DNA from: Aselliscus stoliczkanus
Lineage: Eukaryota; Chordata; Mammalia; Chiroptera; Hipposideridae
Assembly (NCBI GenBank): GCA_033961575.1
Contig: CM066732.1
Coordinates: 93,921,187 to 93,985,186 of the forward strand
Direction: 5' to 3'
DNA length: 64,000 bases
The notes under the pieces were generated by a model. That model had not been told where the DNA came from, ran no database searches, and saw nothing but the letters and a program-made list of their open reading frames with translations. Positions within the stretch are counted from its first letter, which is position 1, and each line of letters opens with the position of its first letter. The position numbers and the translations under genes are program-made. Positions 22,038 to 34,870 of the stretch are shown piece after piece.

Positions 22038-22374
22038 CTTTCAAAGATCAGTTTGGTCCCCACTGCCTCCATGAAGCCTTATATACACGCAAGCTGAAAG
22101 TGTTCTCTCTTTGTTGACCTCTAGTGGCACCAATGCCTGTGCCTGTCTTACACACTGTTAGAGTGATCTATGTGCAGGCATTGTAGCATTACCTCCCGCC
22201 TCTTTTTGGAAATCCATGAGCAATTCGTCTTCTATCCCACACAGGCCTTAACTGTGTGCCTCACACATAGTAGGTATTCAGAAAATTTGTGCCAAAGGAG
22301 TGGTCATCTGGAGAGTATCCATGATATCAGAAGCATCACGTACTTGGCTTTAGCCAGATTCGTACGAAGGGTCC
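22038..22374. other. Unique DNA
   Basis: 'tgtgtgcctcacacatagtaggtattcag' near 22252 is a short L2/MIR tail-like match. Otherwise nothing. Confidence 0.35.
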
Positions 22375-22505
22375 TGTGTCCTCAAGTAAGAAGAAATGTT
22401 GAGAAGTTGAGAGCATTCAGAGGAGAGCCACAGAAAAGATAAATAAGTTTGAAAATAGGCTAAAGGAAGTCAATTTAATGAAAAATAGAACTTGGGACCT
22501 TGCCA
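22375..22505 (-). repeat. Possible CR1/L3 LINE scrap
   Basis: 'attcagaggagagccacaga' followed by 'taggctaaagg' resembles the complement of an old CR1-type LINE. Very weak. Confidence 0.25.
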
Positions 22506-23970
22506 GAGAAGTGAGGCGCATCCATTGATCTTTCTCCAGGCCTGTAAAAAGCTTTTACCAGAGAATCGACAGCAGCTGCTTTTCATCCCTGATCAAGACA
22601 GATCAGTAGGAAATGAACCCAAACAGAAGCATTGTTGAGATCACAAATGGAGAAAAACATTTCTGAGAGAAGGTCATTAAAGTCTCAGATGAGTTATCAG
22701 AGGGATTTGTAGACTTCAGGTCTCCAAAAGACCATTACAAAACAGATTCTGGTGTGTCAAGGCCAGTTTAGAGGCTCCTTCTGGAATGAATGCCATGGAA
22801 GGAACTTGACAACCTTCTCTCACACCTCCTGAGTTGGCCAGGTGTCCTCCTTCCATGGCCCAGCCGTCAGTTCCAGGCTGGTTCCAGCAGGTGGCGGCCA
22901 CGCGCAGTGTAAGCCCATCTAGCTAACGGGATGGTTTGAAACAGCAAGTCTACCAGGCTTGGAAGTAGCAGTGCATAGGGACCCGTGCAGGGTGTGCAAA
23001 GTGTAGTAAACACACCTCACGAGAAAGCCCCGGAAGCCTCCCCTGGAGGGCCTCTCATTTTCCCCACTCCTGCCCCATCAGGGTTCCTGGGTGTTAAAGA
23101 AAGTGCACTTGGCCACTTGGACAAACCTTCCCTTCAAACACAGCATGATGACAGTCGTTTCCAGAAAGTCCCCAGAGCCTGTGCTCAGAGGAGAAATGTT
23201 GAGTGGTGTGCTGAGACGTTCTGATCTGCTTCTACAAACTCAAGGACAGTGCATAACGCTTTACCAAAGGCAAAACAAAACAAAACAAAAAAACTCTAGG
23301 TGTAGAGGAACAATGCCACAGATAATTTAGAAGGGCAGTAAATCACATGCATGCAGGCGCCTATAGGCCTGCTCTGTTCACAAGCCTCCTTCTAACCAAT
23401 GTTGCCCTAGGGGCATCGAGTTTGCTTGTGCTGTGTCCTGGGGACTCACTGGCTCTGCTGTCACCCAACAGGCCAGGTGTTGGGGACATAGCCAGAGGCA
23501 GGCCTATGAATTGATCAGGCCTCCCACAGGGATATTCTAGATTCAGGGTGATGACCAACCATATGAGGTCCTCTCCTGGGGAAGTACACGTGCAAGGTTC
23601 ACCCAGTAAGGCAGTAGGGAGTTGCTGCCAGCCCCATGAAGACATAAATAAGGCCTGCTTTTCATCCTGGTCATGGAGTCATTGGGTCCCAGAGTGCCCT
23701 AGACTGCTGAGATGGCTTTCTTTGGGTCCTTACTTCCTCATCTATCACTACAGCATGTTTCCATTGTCTCAATGGCCCATGTACATTTTCTCCATGCAAC
23801 CTGAAGTGTATAACAAACTGGCACCCCCACTACCTGATAGAGGAGACTTTTGAATTCTGTTTTAATTTTGCATCCTCTGAAGTAAGAGTTCAAGTCAGAA
23901 ATCTAGATGGCTGGACCCTCAGAAATTGCAATTGTGTTGTGTTGACAGGATGAGACAGCATGGGCTCTGG
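22506..23970. other. Unique non-coding DNA
   Basis: A short (AAAAC)n patch is at 23272-23292. Several 60-100 codon frames overlap one another on both strands with no recognisable content. No gene seen. Confidence 0.4.
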
Positions 23971-23974
23971 GGTG

Positions 23975-24225
23975 CAGGAAGAAGTATTGCACTTTTCACA
24001 TGGCTCCTAGAGTTCTGGAGCCCAGCTGAGCTTAAATTCCAGTTCTAGCCCTTGTGAAAGGGACTTCAGTGCTCTATGGCTCCCTTTTCTCATTTGCAAA
24101 ATAGGGCTTGTGGTACCTAGTTTAGGAGGTTGTAGTACGAATTAAATGAGATCATCTGTGTAGAACATTTAGCATAGTGCCTGCCAGGCATAGTAAATGC
24201 TAGATAAATGATAAATATTGATAGT
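23975..24225 (+). repeat. MIR
   Basis: 'catttgcaaaatagggcttg', 'gaattaaatgagatcatctgt' and 'gcatagtgcctgccaggcatagt' preserve the MIR core and tail. Confidence 0.75.
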
Positions 24226-24229
24226 GACT

Positions 24230-24335
24230 GACTGTCTCCTCTGCTAGACTATGCAATCCTATTAACATTTATATCTCTACTTCCTGGCACCCATGAGTGA
24301 TCAGTTAGTATGCACTGAATAAATGTGGGAAACAT
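24230..24335 (+). repeat. L2 3' end fragment
   Basis: 'ctgctagactatgcaatcc', 'tcctggcacccatgagtgat' and 'actgaataaatgtgggaa' fit the L2 terminus. Confidence 0.55.
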
Positions 24336-25430
24336 ATGTACAAAAAAAACTGGAGAGGACTTTGAGATAAGATAGTTTGGCTAAGTTTGAGTAAAATTTT
24401 CATTTGCTTTTCTGGTTTTCAATATTATCTACTCTGCTCCCTGTGTGCATCGTAAGATCAGTTTTGCATTTTTTAAAAATGTCTCGGGTCTACTACAGTT
24501 TGACATTCTTTAGATTAGGAATCATAACATCCTGAATTGGTTTATTATCTTATAGCAAAGGCGCACTAGGTTCAGTCAACTGAACACTGTGGCAATCTTC
24601 CCAGTCAGGGAGAATGTTGGCCGGGATGTCCTTATGTAAAAGACAAGGGGATTTTAACTCTGGGGCTGAACCCACGATGTTGATAGGTTAGAAAATGGAG
24701 GTGGGAAGATGGAATACAGCCAGGGGTGGATATCTATCTCAATGTAGTCCCAACTTTGAAAATGCAGTGCTTTCTTTGGCCTTATTTCAGATGTCAAACG
24801 CAGCAGGGTTGACATCAATACACAGCAGGCCATGGATTATGGCTGCCTCTAATGACTGTGTTCCACTGTGTTTATTGTTCTGGATGTTAATATATAGAGT
24901 AAATGATAGTCCTTTAATTGAAGGTTGGAAATGCCCCATACTAAGGTACTCGGGTGACATCATCATTAACCACTCAAGTGAAACCCAAGACACTTGCTGG
25001 CCAGGAAATTACAGCCTTGGAGACCATCTTCCTATTTGTGTATGTGGTATATGTGAGGGAGAGGGGCCCAGAGGCTGGCCTCTTCTTATTGGCAGTTCTT
25101 GATTTTACTGGGAGGAGAGAGACATCATTTGGAAACTAGCAAGAACACGTTAGTTCTACAGGAAATCTCAGCTAATCAGAACCTTAATGGAACATGGTCC
25201 TACAGTATGTATGAATCCAGGAGAGGACAGAGGGGTTGGCTTTCTTTCTTTAGCAAGTTGACGTGGCTCTTCACAGACTTTCCTGTTTATTTGTGGGAAC
25301 AATTAATAATGCCTCTAAAATAGGGGTTTAATCAAAACAATTCCTTATAATTATTCAGCCTGCAGCTTCTGTGCTATGAGGAGTTTTGAGATGCTATTGG
25401 ACATGGAGTGGCCCTGTTTCTATGGGAAGG
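24336..25430. other. Unique non-coding DNA
   Basis: A 135-codon plus frame at 24695-25102 overlaps open frames on both strands and shows no domain. No repeat recognised. Confidence 0.4.
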
Positions 25431-25917
25431 TATATTAGCTTTCCTATTGCTGCTGTAACAAATACCACAAGCTTTGTGGTTCAAAACAATAGGAATTTGT
25501 TATTGTACAGTTCTGGAGGTCAGAAGTCCTAACTGGATCTCACTGGACTAAAACTGAACATGCTTTGCGGAGTTTCTAGGGGAGCATCTGTTTCCTTGCC
25601 TTTTCTAGCTTCTAGATGTTGCCTGTGTTCCATAGCTTGGGGCCCCCTTCTAACAACTGCGTCATTTTGACCTCTGCTTCTGTTGTCATATCTCCTCCCC
25701 TGACTCTCGCCTCCCTCTTTTGATTATGAAGACCCCTGTGATTATACTGGACCCATCTGGATGATTCAGTGTAATTTCCCCATCTCTAGGTCAGCCGATT
25801 AGCAAACTTAATTCCATCTGCAATCTTCCCCCACACCATGGGATATGCCATATTCACAGGTCCTGGGGATGGAGACATGGACACCTTTGGGGTGAGGGCA
25901 TTATGGTGCCTATCACA
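25431..25917 (+). mobile_element. MaLR (MLT1-like) LTR
   Basis: It starts 'tatattagctttcctattgc' with 'tgctgtaacaaataccacaa', then 'acagttctggaggtcagaag', 'caggtcctggggatggag', and ends 'ggtgcctatcaca'. A nearly complete solo LTR. Confidence 0.8.
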
Positions 25918-26059
25918 GGAGGTATGAGGTTAGGTAGGCTCCATGGAATTGAAATCGGGGTTGGGAATTAAGGACTGTTGATGGGGAGATGCAACAATGA
26001 AAAGAGGCTGTTTCATATGTCCCAAGAGCAAAATAATTAGATAAGGCAGGGGCATTAGA

Positions 26060-26290
26060 GCTTAGTAAGAACACACGCTTTGTGCTCAGACAGAATTGAA
26101 GCCAAATCTTGACTTTGCCACTTGCTGGCTGTGGGATTTTAGATGGTACTCACTCATGTTAATGAGTTCCCATTACTATAAAATGGAGGCAATCATATGT
26201 ACCACATAGGACTGTTATAAGAGTTAAGTGAGAACATACACATGAAATGTCCAGGGTGGTATCTGGTACTTAGTGAGGGTTCAGTGAGGG
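26060..26290 (+). repeat. MIR
   Basis: 'cttgactttgccacttgctgg', 'tactataaaatggaggcaatc' and 'taagagttaagtgagaacat' are in MIR order. Confidence 0.8.
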
Positions 26291-26469
26291 GTAGTTACAT
26301 GTCAGGAACAGTTTCTTTCTGTTATCTGACTCCTTGTGAGGCATGGCAGAGATGGTGAGGGTCTATGGTTTTTCCTCAAATCCCATTGCCCAAATTAAGA
26401 AAGAAGAGCCAACACGTTATATTGTCTTGGGAGAGAGTTGCTTAATCGAATCCATCTTTATCTGGCATT

Positions 26470-26860
26470 ATTCCCGCCTGTGGGCATGTGTGTCTGGCAC
26501 CATGCTAGGTCCTGGAGAGGGGATGTCCTGTGGTCCCTGATTTCCAGGCTAGTATGTAACTAGCCATGCAGATGCCATCGCTGACAGCTAAGGGAGATCT
26601 ATAGTAATGGAGGCAAGAGAGACAGAAGAGAAAGATTACCTGGCCAGGGGCAATAGGAGGAGGCTTCAGAGGAGTTAGGACTTAAGCTGGACTTTGAAGG
26701 AAGACAAAGAGTTAGAGGAGCTGGGAGAAACTGGAAGGACATTTTAGGTAGCAGGTTTGGGGATAAGTGACAGGAGTAAAAATACCAACATCGAGGTTCC
26801 ATGTTTAAAGGACAGGGCAGATGATATAAGTAGCTAAGTTGTGGAGCAGCAGTCTGCAAG
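26470..26860 (-). repeat. L2 fragment
   Basis: 'gtctggcaccatgctaggtcc' followed by 'aggacttaagctggactttg' and 'agcaggtttggggataagtg' fit the complement of the L2 3' region. Confidence 0.55.
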
Positions 26861-27325
26861 GTGGGAATGGGACTAGATTAAAGAGGGCCTCTATCACCCA
26901 CAGGAGACTTAAGCTTCTCTACCTCATTCAACTTGGTACAATGCATAGTGGGGACTCAATAGCATTTGCTGTTGTTGTTTTGTCCCGACCTGAAATAAGG
27001 TACTTAGACCTAATCCTTTGGACAGTGAGGGATCACAGAAAGAACAAGGTGAAATATGCAGAGACTGATTAGAATCCTATTTCCAGTGTCCAGCAAAGCA
27101 AATGAAGCCTTGATGATAATAGGGATGGAAAGGAAAGCTAGGCAAGACTGAATAGAAATCTCAGATGTGTTAACTGTAAAGTTCAGAAATGATTTGGATG
27201 TATCTTCAGGGCTTATGGGGCAGGTTTGCAGAATGGTACTAGCTTAGCCAATATAATTGTTGGTACAATTATATTGACTCTTGATGTCCAAAAAGAAATA
27301 GGGTGTCTAAAAGCCTAAGGATGGG
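26861..27325. other. Unique DNA
   Basis: Nothing recognised apart from a small inverted repeat around 'atataattgttggtacaattatat' near 27250. Confidence 0.35.
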
Positions 27326-27790
27326 TGTATCAGTTACCTATTGCTGTGTAACAAGCCAACCCATAAATCACTGACTTAAAACAACTATTTATCTAGCTCA
27401 TGTTTCTGCGGGTTGGAAATCTGGGCTAGGTTGTTTTTCTAGTCTTGGCTGGGCTCACTCCTGTGTCTGTGGTCAGCTGCCAAGTCAATTGGGGGCCGCT
27501 GGCCTTGGAGACCTCAATCTTGTCATCCCACTTTTTCTGTGTAGTCTCTCATTATCCAACAGGAAAGTCTGGGATGATTTTCATGATGGAGACAGGGTTG
27601 CAAAAGAGTGAGCAGAAACTTGCAAGGCCTCCGAAGCCTAGGCTTAGAACTGGAATACCAATACTTTTACCTCATTCTATTAGACAAACCAAGTCACACT
27701 GCTAAGCCCAAATTCAAGGAGGAGGGAGATAGTCCCCTCTTCTCAATGGGAAGAGCTATCAAGTCACATAGTGAAGCGTGTGACAATTGA
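27326..27790 (+). mobile_element. MaLR (MLT1-like) LTR
   Basis: It starts 'tgtatcagttacctattgctg' with 'tgtgtaacaagccaacc', then 'gacttaaaacaactattt', 'gtttctgcgggttggaaat', and later 'agagctatcaagtcacat'. The 3' edge is uncertain. Confidence 0.7.
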
Positions 27791-27856
27791 GGCCATTTTT
27801 GTATTAGAATCCAGCACGGAGTGCAGAGGATATTTGGGATGCTGTGCTAAGAAATC

Positions 27857-27858
27857 TG

Positions 27859-27939
<81 letters not shown>

Positions 27940-27971
27940 ATCTATCTATCTATCTATCATCATCATCTATC
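27857..27971 (+). repeat. (CTAT)n microsatellite with CATC interruptions
   Basis: About 25 tetranucleotide units in three blocks, each broken by an extra 'atc', with a trinucleotide 'catcatcatc' near the end. Confidence 0.95.
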
Positions 27972-29289
27972 TTTGTATTCATATAGCCAACAGCTACAGT
28001 AGCAATTGTATGGTGAATTGTACAAATCTTGCTTTGTTTTCATTCTGATTGTGCCCACGAATCCTGTAACTTCTCTTGGATAATCTACCAAATAGTCATT
28101 GAATAGGAGCTGGGCTCAGTGGTAAATTTTATGCAGTGAGATTTTTGTCTCTTCACTGGGCTACTTGAGGACCTGAACCACATCTCTGGCTTCTCTTGAT
28201 TAGTCCACTGGTGCAAAGGACTGAAAACATGGAAAGTATTTAAATATTCTGCTAGCATTTGCTGCTACAAATTTGGCTTAGGTTTTAAAGGTGATTGATG
28301 TCACCATGACCCACAGGGAAAATAAGGTGGTAGGAATCCAATAAGCTGCGTGGGCCAGCGCTCTCTGATGGGAAAATGCATCCTGCTACCCCTCTGAGTT
28401 TTCTTAAAGGACAAGTCTACTCCTGGTGCTACCTATCTGCCTGTAGTTTGCTGCACACCCTGCCTCTCTGCAATCCCATGTTAATGACCCAATATAGTGA
28501 GCTTGGTGTGTCATGCCCCAGAACTGGGAGGAAAGAGCAGAAGGCCACCTCCTGGAGTCTGCAGGGGTCTAGAAACGAAAGCATCTAGAATGGCTGGTAG
28601 GGCTCTGGAGGCCTAACTGACTCCTACAAGTATCAGCAGGGTGTGTAAATAGCACATTGTCTCTTTACACCATCTGCAGCATCACTTAAGGAAAGTGGGA
28701 ACATGGAGTGGGTGGTGGTCCCATTAGGTCTGGTAATGGTGTTGGAGCTGCTGCCAGGGCAAAGGACTCCTGCCACTGGGGAGCCAGGATCCAGGAGGAG
28801 CCAGGTTACCACTCCCTGTCCAGGACCCACTTCTCTTCTGGGCTGTGGCTTTTCAGGTTAATGAGAGACATGTTCCTGAAGCGTGAGAAGTAGGAGGAGC
28901 AGCGGGAGTAGTCCAGGGCTTTTGGCAGCCTGAGAATCAGTTGGATGGATTCAGCCCAACCCCAGTGGCCCAGGTCCAGCAAGGGGAGTCAGGAACTTGA
29001 AGTGCAATGCCCGTCCACCTTGGGCCTGCTTTCTGTCTCCTCTCACTATCACTGACACATTGGAGCCCAACCCCTCAGTCCTGCAAATGCAACACCTTAC
29101 TTACTTTCCTCCCTAAAGTCTTGAAATAGAACTACTTAGTGATTGACCAGTTCAGCTAAACAAGAAGAGGGAAAGCTGTCCACTTTTGAGCCTCTTGGAT
29201 ATCACTGACGCTCAGTCAGGAATGGTTCCTTATATGAACCTTTCCCCTTGGACCACTGCGTAAGAATTGATTCCTAAGTGCACTTCGTG
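27972..29289. other. Unique non-coding DNA
   Basis: No gene or repeat recognised. Short overlapping frames only. Confidence 0.4.
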
Positions 29290-29430
29290 TACTGTACCTC
29301 CACGCCTCTGCTCAGATCAGCTTCCCTGCCTAGAGTGCTCTCTCTTTTCCTGTCTGTTGGCCCAAATTCTACATACTATGCAAGTTCCACAATGCTTGGG
29401 TTGACTTTCCTAGTTACTTTAGATTTGATA
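29290..29430 (+). repeat. L2 fragment
   Basis: 'tctgctcagatcagcttccc', 'tgcctagagtgctctctctt' and 'cccaaattctacatactatg' fit the L2 3' region. Confidence 0.55.
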
Positions 29431-29559
29431 GTCTCCATTCTCTGAAGCTTATATGCCTTATCATCTGCATCCTAACATATGTGACTTAGTATTGTCATTT
29501 ATTTTTCCTGTGTTTTGGTCTCATATTCCACGTGAGCCTAGACTTTTTTATATTTCAGT

Positions 29560-30190
29560 AGCAGCTGGATCATTGCTTTGCACAGACCCTCTCAAGAATT
29601 CGATATTGATGCCACTTCAAATGCCTTTATATCCTCCCCAAATCTGCTGTTAAGAGTTTCTTGTGAACTTCTTGTGAGAACTTCTTGATCACCTTTTGGC
29701 TGTCAGCATCTATTTTGCCTTTTGTGTAGGCCCCTGATTTCCACTGGGGCTTATTACTTCTCCTTGTTCCAGGTACCTGCATTCTACCATGGAATCCAAG
29801 AGTGCAAGCTCCTTCCATGCTTTCCCAGCTTCCAAACTAGATCTCTGGTGTGTGACCTAAGTTTGGCCAAGCAGATGCTCTGTTCCAGGTCTCTGAAACT
29901 CGAGTGAGAGGACAAAGGACAGACGAACGGTTGGTGGCCACTCCCTGCAGAGTGGCGGCAGAAGCATCCCAGCCAGGTTGGTCTGCTACTTGGTGGCCTC
30001 TCTTTTTTTGATGCCCTGGCCTCCTCAAGCTTTATGTTATGGTATATTCTCAAGTCTCACTCTCCAGCCTTTTGGCAGTCCTGTGAGCCCAACAAATCCT
30101 TCCAATAAGGGTTCCTCCAAAGTAACCAAAGGGCCTGAATATCTGTTTTTGTTTATGTTGCTTAACCCATGCACTCCTATCTGATACATG
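29560..30190 (+). mobile_element. Probable ERV LTR
   Basis: The 3' part ('ggcagtcctgtgagcccaac', 'tgttgcttaacccatgc', ending 'ctatctgataca') looks like an LTR terminus. The upstream 'cctgatttccactggggc' and 'ggtggccactccctgcagag' are compatible. Family and 5' edge not determined. Confidence 0.4.
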
Positions 30191-30414
30191 CTTGAGTCCC
30201 AGCATGTAGAAACACTCTCTTGGAATACCACAGTAGCCTTTCTACCGGACTCCATATCTTCAATTTTACCCTCCTTCAATAAGGTCTCTATATTCTTTTA
30301 GAGTGTCATATGTAAGATAAAATGTTTAAAGTAAATGCTGGCTTATTCTTGCCTTTGAGATAAAATATCAATGCCTAAGCATTTCTCTTTTTCCTGTGCC
30401 CTGTGCATGTATTC

Positions 30415-30605
30415 CAGGGGCAGTGTGGTGCAGTGTGAAGAGCATTTGACCTTCAGTCTAGACTTAAATGATGTGACATTGGCCAGCATATTAAACTCGT
30501 TCCATCATTATTTTTCTCTTATGTAAAATGGAGAAAATGCTGCTTCCTAAGGTGGTTGTGAAGATTTGATGGGACAATGCCCCTGAAGCTCTTGGAACAT
30601 GACAG
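30415..30605 (+). repeat. MIR
   Basis: 'cagtgtggtgcagtgtgaag', 'cttatgtaaaatggagaaaat' and 'ggttgtgaagatttgatgg' match MIR from its tRNA-derived head. Confidence 0.75.
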
Positions 30606-32820
30606 GTTAGGTTCTGAGGAGCTGTTAGTTCACTTCCTTCCACCCTCCCTCCCTAGTAGAGCTTGCTGCTCCTGGATGGGTCTTGTCAAACCTTGGATGT
30701 GGCTTGTATGCTCTGAAGCTCCCCAGGTTAGGAAGCTGGATGCAGCCTCAGAGTTTTGCTGGAGCTCTGCTCTAAGACATTCGAGGGAGACAAGAGGGCC
30801 CGGAGGAAAAATCTGCCACGGTATATTGAAGCAAAAGGATTTTCAGTTGCGATGTGTTAAGAAGAGTTCTGATTATTCTGGTGGGAGAACAGGATTTTTT
30901 TATTATGATGCAGTCAATCTCTCAGGCAAATGTTTTTTAAAAAATATGGCTGCAATTCAGAGCCAGGTGCCATGTCTGTTTCTTGGTTCTTTGCCTGTTC
31001 TCAGCAGATAAAAAAATGACAGGGTATGCACTCTGTGTAGTGTGTGAAAGTGAATGTTTCTACCAACAATTATGTCCTTCCACCTTCATTTTCCTTGGTC
31101 TTTCTTAAAACCTTCATATTTGACATGACCTATTTGTTACTATTGCCAAATCTTGAAAGTACTGTGTGCTAATTATAGATAGGGAATTTGCCTATTAGAA
31201 AGGCTTTTCATTAGTAGCTGAAGAGGGCTGTTTCCCTTTAGTATCAGTGATAGCTTTATGGGATTCAAAAAGTGAAGGGTAGCCTCTGATAATTTCTAAC
31301 TTGGGCTCGAACAAGAAAGCACAGAACGAAAGGGGAATTTAGATTGCACAGGAGGGTAAATATCTGTGTTGCATGACATGCTAAGCCAGCTCCATGGGTG
31401 TTGTCTGGGCAATAAGGACAGGCCAGACTCACAGAAGTGTCACTCTTTGAGATATCAGGATTCTAAGTGTCAACTAAATAAGAGGAAAAAAATTGCAGGA
31501 AGTGATTTGCTGTAGCAATGAAGTGGCTTATTACCAGCACTACCATCAGCCAGTGTGACATGATGTCAAGGGGAAGGGCAGAGGATACGGGGCGAGGAGG
31601 ATATTGTCACAGGACATCAAGAGCTTCTTTGTGATGCTTTATCTTTTGTGCTTTCTTTTAAAGCATTAAAAAAAAAAACACCCAAACTCCTAATCTGAGA
31701 ACATGACAGTTGTTCCCAAGAGCTGCACTTGTCTCTTCTACCTCTCTCCACCTCCCCTACCTGCTCCCTGTCTAAACAAGCCATAGGTCCCAGCACTGAC
31801 ATGCTTGAGTCCCAAGTTCCAAGTCCACCGAAGCTCTTATCTGCCAGCATCACAGCACCACATGCAGAAGGAGCCAGGGCCTTTCTAGGTTCCTGTCCTC
31901 AGTCTGGAAACGAGCGGACCTCAGGGCTGAGAGTCCTTGCTTGTTGAGCAGAAAAGCAGACAGGGTCACAGCCCAGTCCCCTCACAGGCCACAGAGACAG
32001 ATATTTCACACCACGACACTTCCGTTTGGGCAGTGCTTTGGACACAAAGTAGTATGCATGCTGACTGTGGAATAAAATTAGAGTCTTCCTCTGTCCTTGG
32101 GAGCAGAAATCCCATTGTTTGGCTCCATGTGATGTAAGCCTGGCTCTGAGAGCCTTTGGAAGCCACTAATAACTGTGACTTTTCAATGGTGGGAGGGTGA
32201 TGACACGGATTTCCCCCCACACAGCCAAAGTCTCAGAGGGGCATTCCAGAGGGAACCTGGACAGCTCCACTGTGAACTCTTTTTCTGCTTACCTATCAGG
32301 GATGAGCGATTGTGGCTTGGCTCTTGGTTCAGGAACCCTCATTTCTTTTCTCTACTAGACCCCAAGGAAGGCCTCCAAGCCCCAAATCACTTCATGTTAT
32401 TTTATAAAATGTAACGTAAATGCTTGTCTTTTTAGTTGAAATGTTGGGGACCAGCATTTCAGGTCTGGTGGCTACCTTGTTCCTTTGGCTACTGGCCAAT
32501 TGAATTAAAGTCAAAAAAAGAAAAAGAAAAATATCGATAGAATTTCCTTTGAATTTTTCCAAACTCTCTTGGCACATCTATATGTTATGATCATGTGATT
32601 GACTGTTCGCAGGAGAGTTTGGGGGTGTTTGTCCCAATCTGACATACCAGTTCATTCAGTCTCTGTTTCATACATTTGCCTCTAGCCAGTGACATTTCTT
32701 ATAAGTTCATTGGCCTGTTAGGGTACTTAATGTGTGGCTGTGCTGTGAAACTGAATTTTACTTGTGTAGAGATCTGGGTTCTCCATCTTATCAAAAGCCA
32801 TTTGTCTGAAAAAAGTGAAA
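30606..32820. other. Unique non-coding DNA
   Basis: An A-run is at 31668-31679 and an A-rich patch at 32513-32530. A 144-codon plus frame at 30577-31011 starts in the MIR and shows no domain. No gene recognised. Confidence 0.4.
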
Positions 32821-32827
32821 ATACTTA

Positions 32828-33365
32828 CTTGAAAAGATATGTACCCCTATATTCATTGTAGCATTATTTACAATAGCCAAGATAGGGAAGCAACTTAGGT
32901 ATCCATCAATAAGTGAATGGATAAAGGAGTGGTACATGCACACAATGGATTATTGCACAGCAATAAAAAGGAATGAAATCTTGCCATTTTTGACAATATA
33001 GATGGATCTATTATGTTAAGGGAAATAAGTCAGACAGAGAACAACAAATACTGTCTAATTTCACTTACACGTAGAAACTAAAACAACTAAAAACAAATGA
33101 ACAAACAAAACAAAACAAAAAAGACTCATAGAAACAGAGACCAGAGAGGTGGTTACTAGAGGGGAAGGGGTGGAGAGATGAGTGAAAAAGGTAAAGGAGA
33201 ATATAGTCAATAATATTGCTTAAGTTTACATGGTGACAGATGATTCCTAGAATTAGTGGAGTGATCATACTGTAAGGTTAAAACAGGTTGAATCACTGTA
33301 TTGTACACCTGAAGCTAATATGTCTAATATAATATTGTGTACCAACTATACTTAAGAATCAAACA
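32828..33365 (+). mobile_element. L1 3' end: ORF2 remnant and 3' UTR
   Basis: The ORF2 C-terminal remnant ('tacaatagccaagatagggaa', 'aagtgaatggataaaggag', 'gacaatatagatggatct') and the 3' UTR ('tagttactagaggggaag'-like, 'attgtacacctgaagcta', 'gtgtaccaactatactt') are in order. Several stops interrupt the ORF2 part, so it is older than the copy at 2196. Confidence 0.9.
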
Positions 33366-33369
33366 AAGA

Positions 33370-33575
33370 GGAAAGCGTGACATGGTGGAAATAAGGTGGA
33401 ATTAAGCAGAGTACATGGCTTTTGCACCTAGTCCTGCTGTTTACCTCTGGGGCTTGACAGCATCCTTGAGCTTCAATTTGATATAAAAAAAGGAAATAAA
33501 AACTCCCATTACTCACCATAATTGAAAGGATCAGATTGAAAAATGCATGAGAAGTACTTTGTACATTGAAAAACC
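33370..33575 (+). repeat. MIR-family fragment
   Basis: 'gagtacatggcttttgcacc', 'gctgtttacctctggggc' and the A-rich core near 33480 are in MIR order. Diverged. Confidence 0.5.
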
Positions 33576-33949
33576 TATATAAGTGTGACTGATCACCAAC
33601 ACCACTTCCTTAACAACTTGAATAATACAACTCCTGTGAATACAGATATGCCAAAACCAACCTTTAAAGATGGATCTAAATTTTGAAGCAATCAAAAGTG
33701 ACTCAACCTTAAATAGCCTTTCACATAACTTGCTTTTTATTGGGACATTTCTGAGGCCTGAAAGGATTGCCTCATTCTTAGAAACTGATACAGTAAATCA
33801 AAGTGCTCTTGGTGTGGGGTGATTAAGTGACTGGGTGTATCCGTGTCATTTCCTGACAGATTTCCTACTGTATGCTGAATTCATATTTTTCTTGGTTTGA
33901 CCCTTCTACTCAACTCTCCCTGATTTCCTGTTATTGGGGACCATGGAGA

Positions 33950-34095
33950 CAGTGTTCTGTAAAGTGAGATAATACCTCCTAGGGTTTTTGTGAGGTTTAT
34001 AATGATTTATTGTTCGTAAAGCACTTATGGTAAAACAAGGCCTACAATTGGTATGTAATAAATGCTAGCTATCACTATTATTGTTATTACATGTA
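33950..34095 (+). repeat. MIR tail half
   Basis: 'gtaaagtgagataatacctc', 'gtttttgtgaggtttataatg' and 'ggtatgtaataaatgctagct' match the 3' half of MIR. Confidence 0.75.
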
Positions 34096-34270
34096 TTTTA
34101 ATTTTCACTGGGTGAATCACAAATTGCAATGGTCACCTTCTCCTTTTGGTCTGCCATTGACTAAATTAAATTTCAAGTACTTTTGGGAAGAAGAGTGTGT
34201 GAGATATCTAATAGGAGTTGATACAGTTTTAACTTCTGTAATAGCAGGATGATTGATCTTTGGGTTTTTT

Positions 34271-34374
34271 TTTTTTTTTTTGAGGGCAGTGTCACTGGCC
34301 CTCATATGTGGGACCGAACCGGGACCGCTGGCTTCTGAAGCCAGCGCTTAACCGCTGCGCCACTCGGCCGGCCC
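34271..34374 (-). mobile_element. tRNA-derived SINE, short form (Rhin-1-like)
   Basis: Head 'ggccggccg', A box 'tggcgcagcgg', B box 'ggttcggtcc', A tail on the left. TSD 'tgatctttg(g/t)gtttttt' at 34254-34270 and 34375-34391, one mismatch in 17. Confidence 0.93.
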
Positions 34375-34391
34375 TGATCTTTGTGTTTTTT

Positions 34392-34714
34392 CTTCCTTTG
34401 AATGAGTAGCAAATACCAATTCCCCTGTAAAGGTGGGACAGCCCAGGTACAACACCAGCAGACTCGCTGTATTCTGCTTCCCAGCCACACATTCTGAGTA
34501 AGAGACTCCAATTCTTTTTTTTTTTCTTGCCACTTTCCAAGTTCAAATGGGGTTGTCCCTTCCTCTCTGGCACTGGCAGTAGGGCAGTGGGTGCCAGTGC
34601 CACCTATGCTGTGCTACAGTGAATTACCTTTAGGGCACAAAACAATAGAAACAACAACAATGGGAGGATAACAGCTAAAATGTCTGAAGCAGTTCCCTTT
34701 GGTCAGATACTTCT
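34392..34714. other. Unique DNA
   Basis: A T-run is at 34516-34525. Nothing else recognised. Confidence 0.4.
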
Positions 34715-34870
34715 CTAAACACTTGATAAACATTAACTTACTTCATCTTCACAAAAACCCTATGAGGGAGGAATAATTAGCATCATTTTCCAGAGGAGGA
34801 AACTGAGGCACTGAGGGGTTGTGTCACTCAGATAATAAAGGCTAGGGCCAGTATGAAAGCGCAAGCACTT
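34715..34870 (-). repeat. MIR
   Basis: 'taaacacttgataaacatta', 'caaaaaccctatgagggagg' and 'ccagaggaggaaactgaggca' are the complement of MIR. Confidence 0.85.

Noticed and set aside
27771..27986. Frame with a repeated Tyr-Leu-Ser-Ile pattern
   Set aside because: It is translation of the CTAT microsatellite.
30577..31011. 144-codon plus-strand frame
   Set aside because: It begins inside a MIR tail and shows no domain, conservation cue or splice context.
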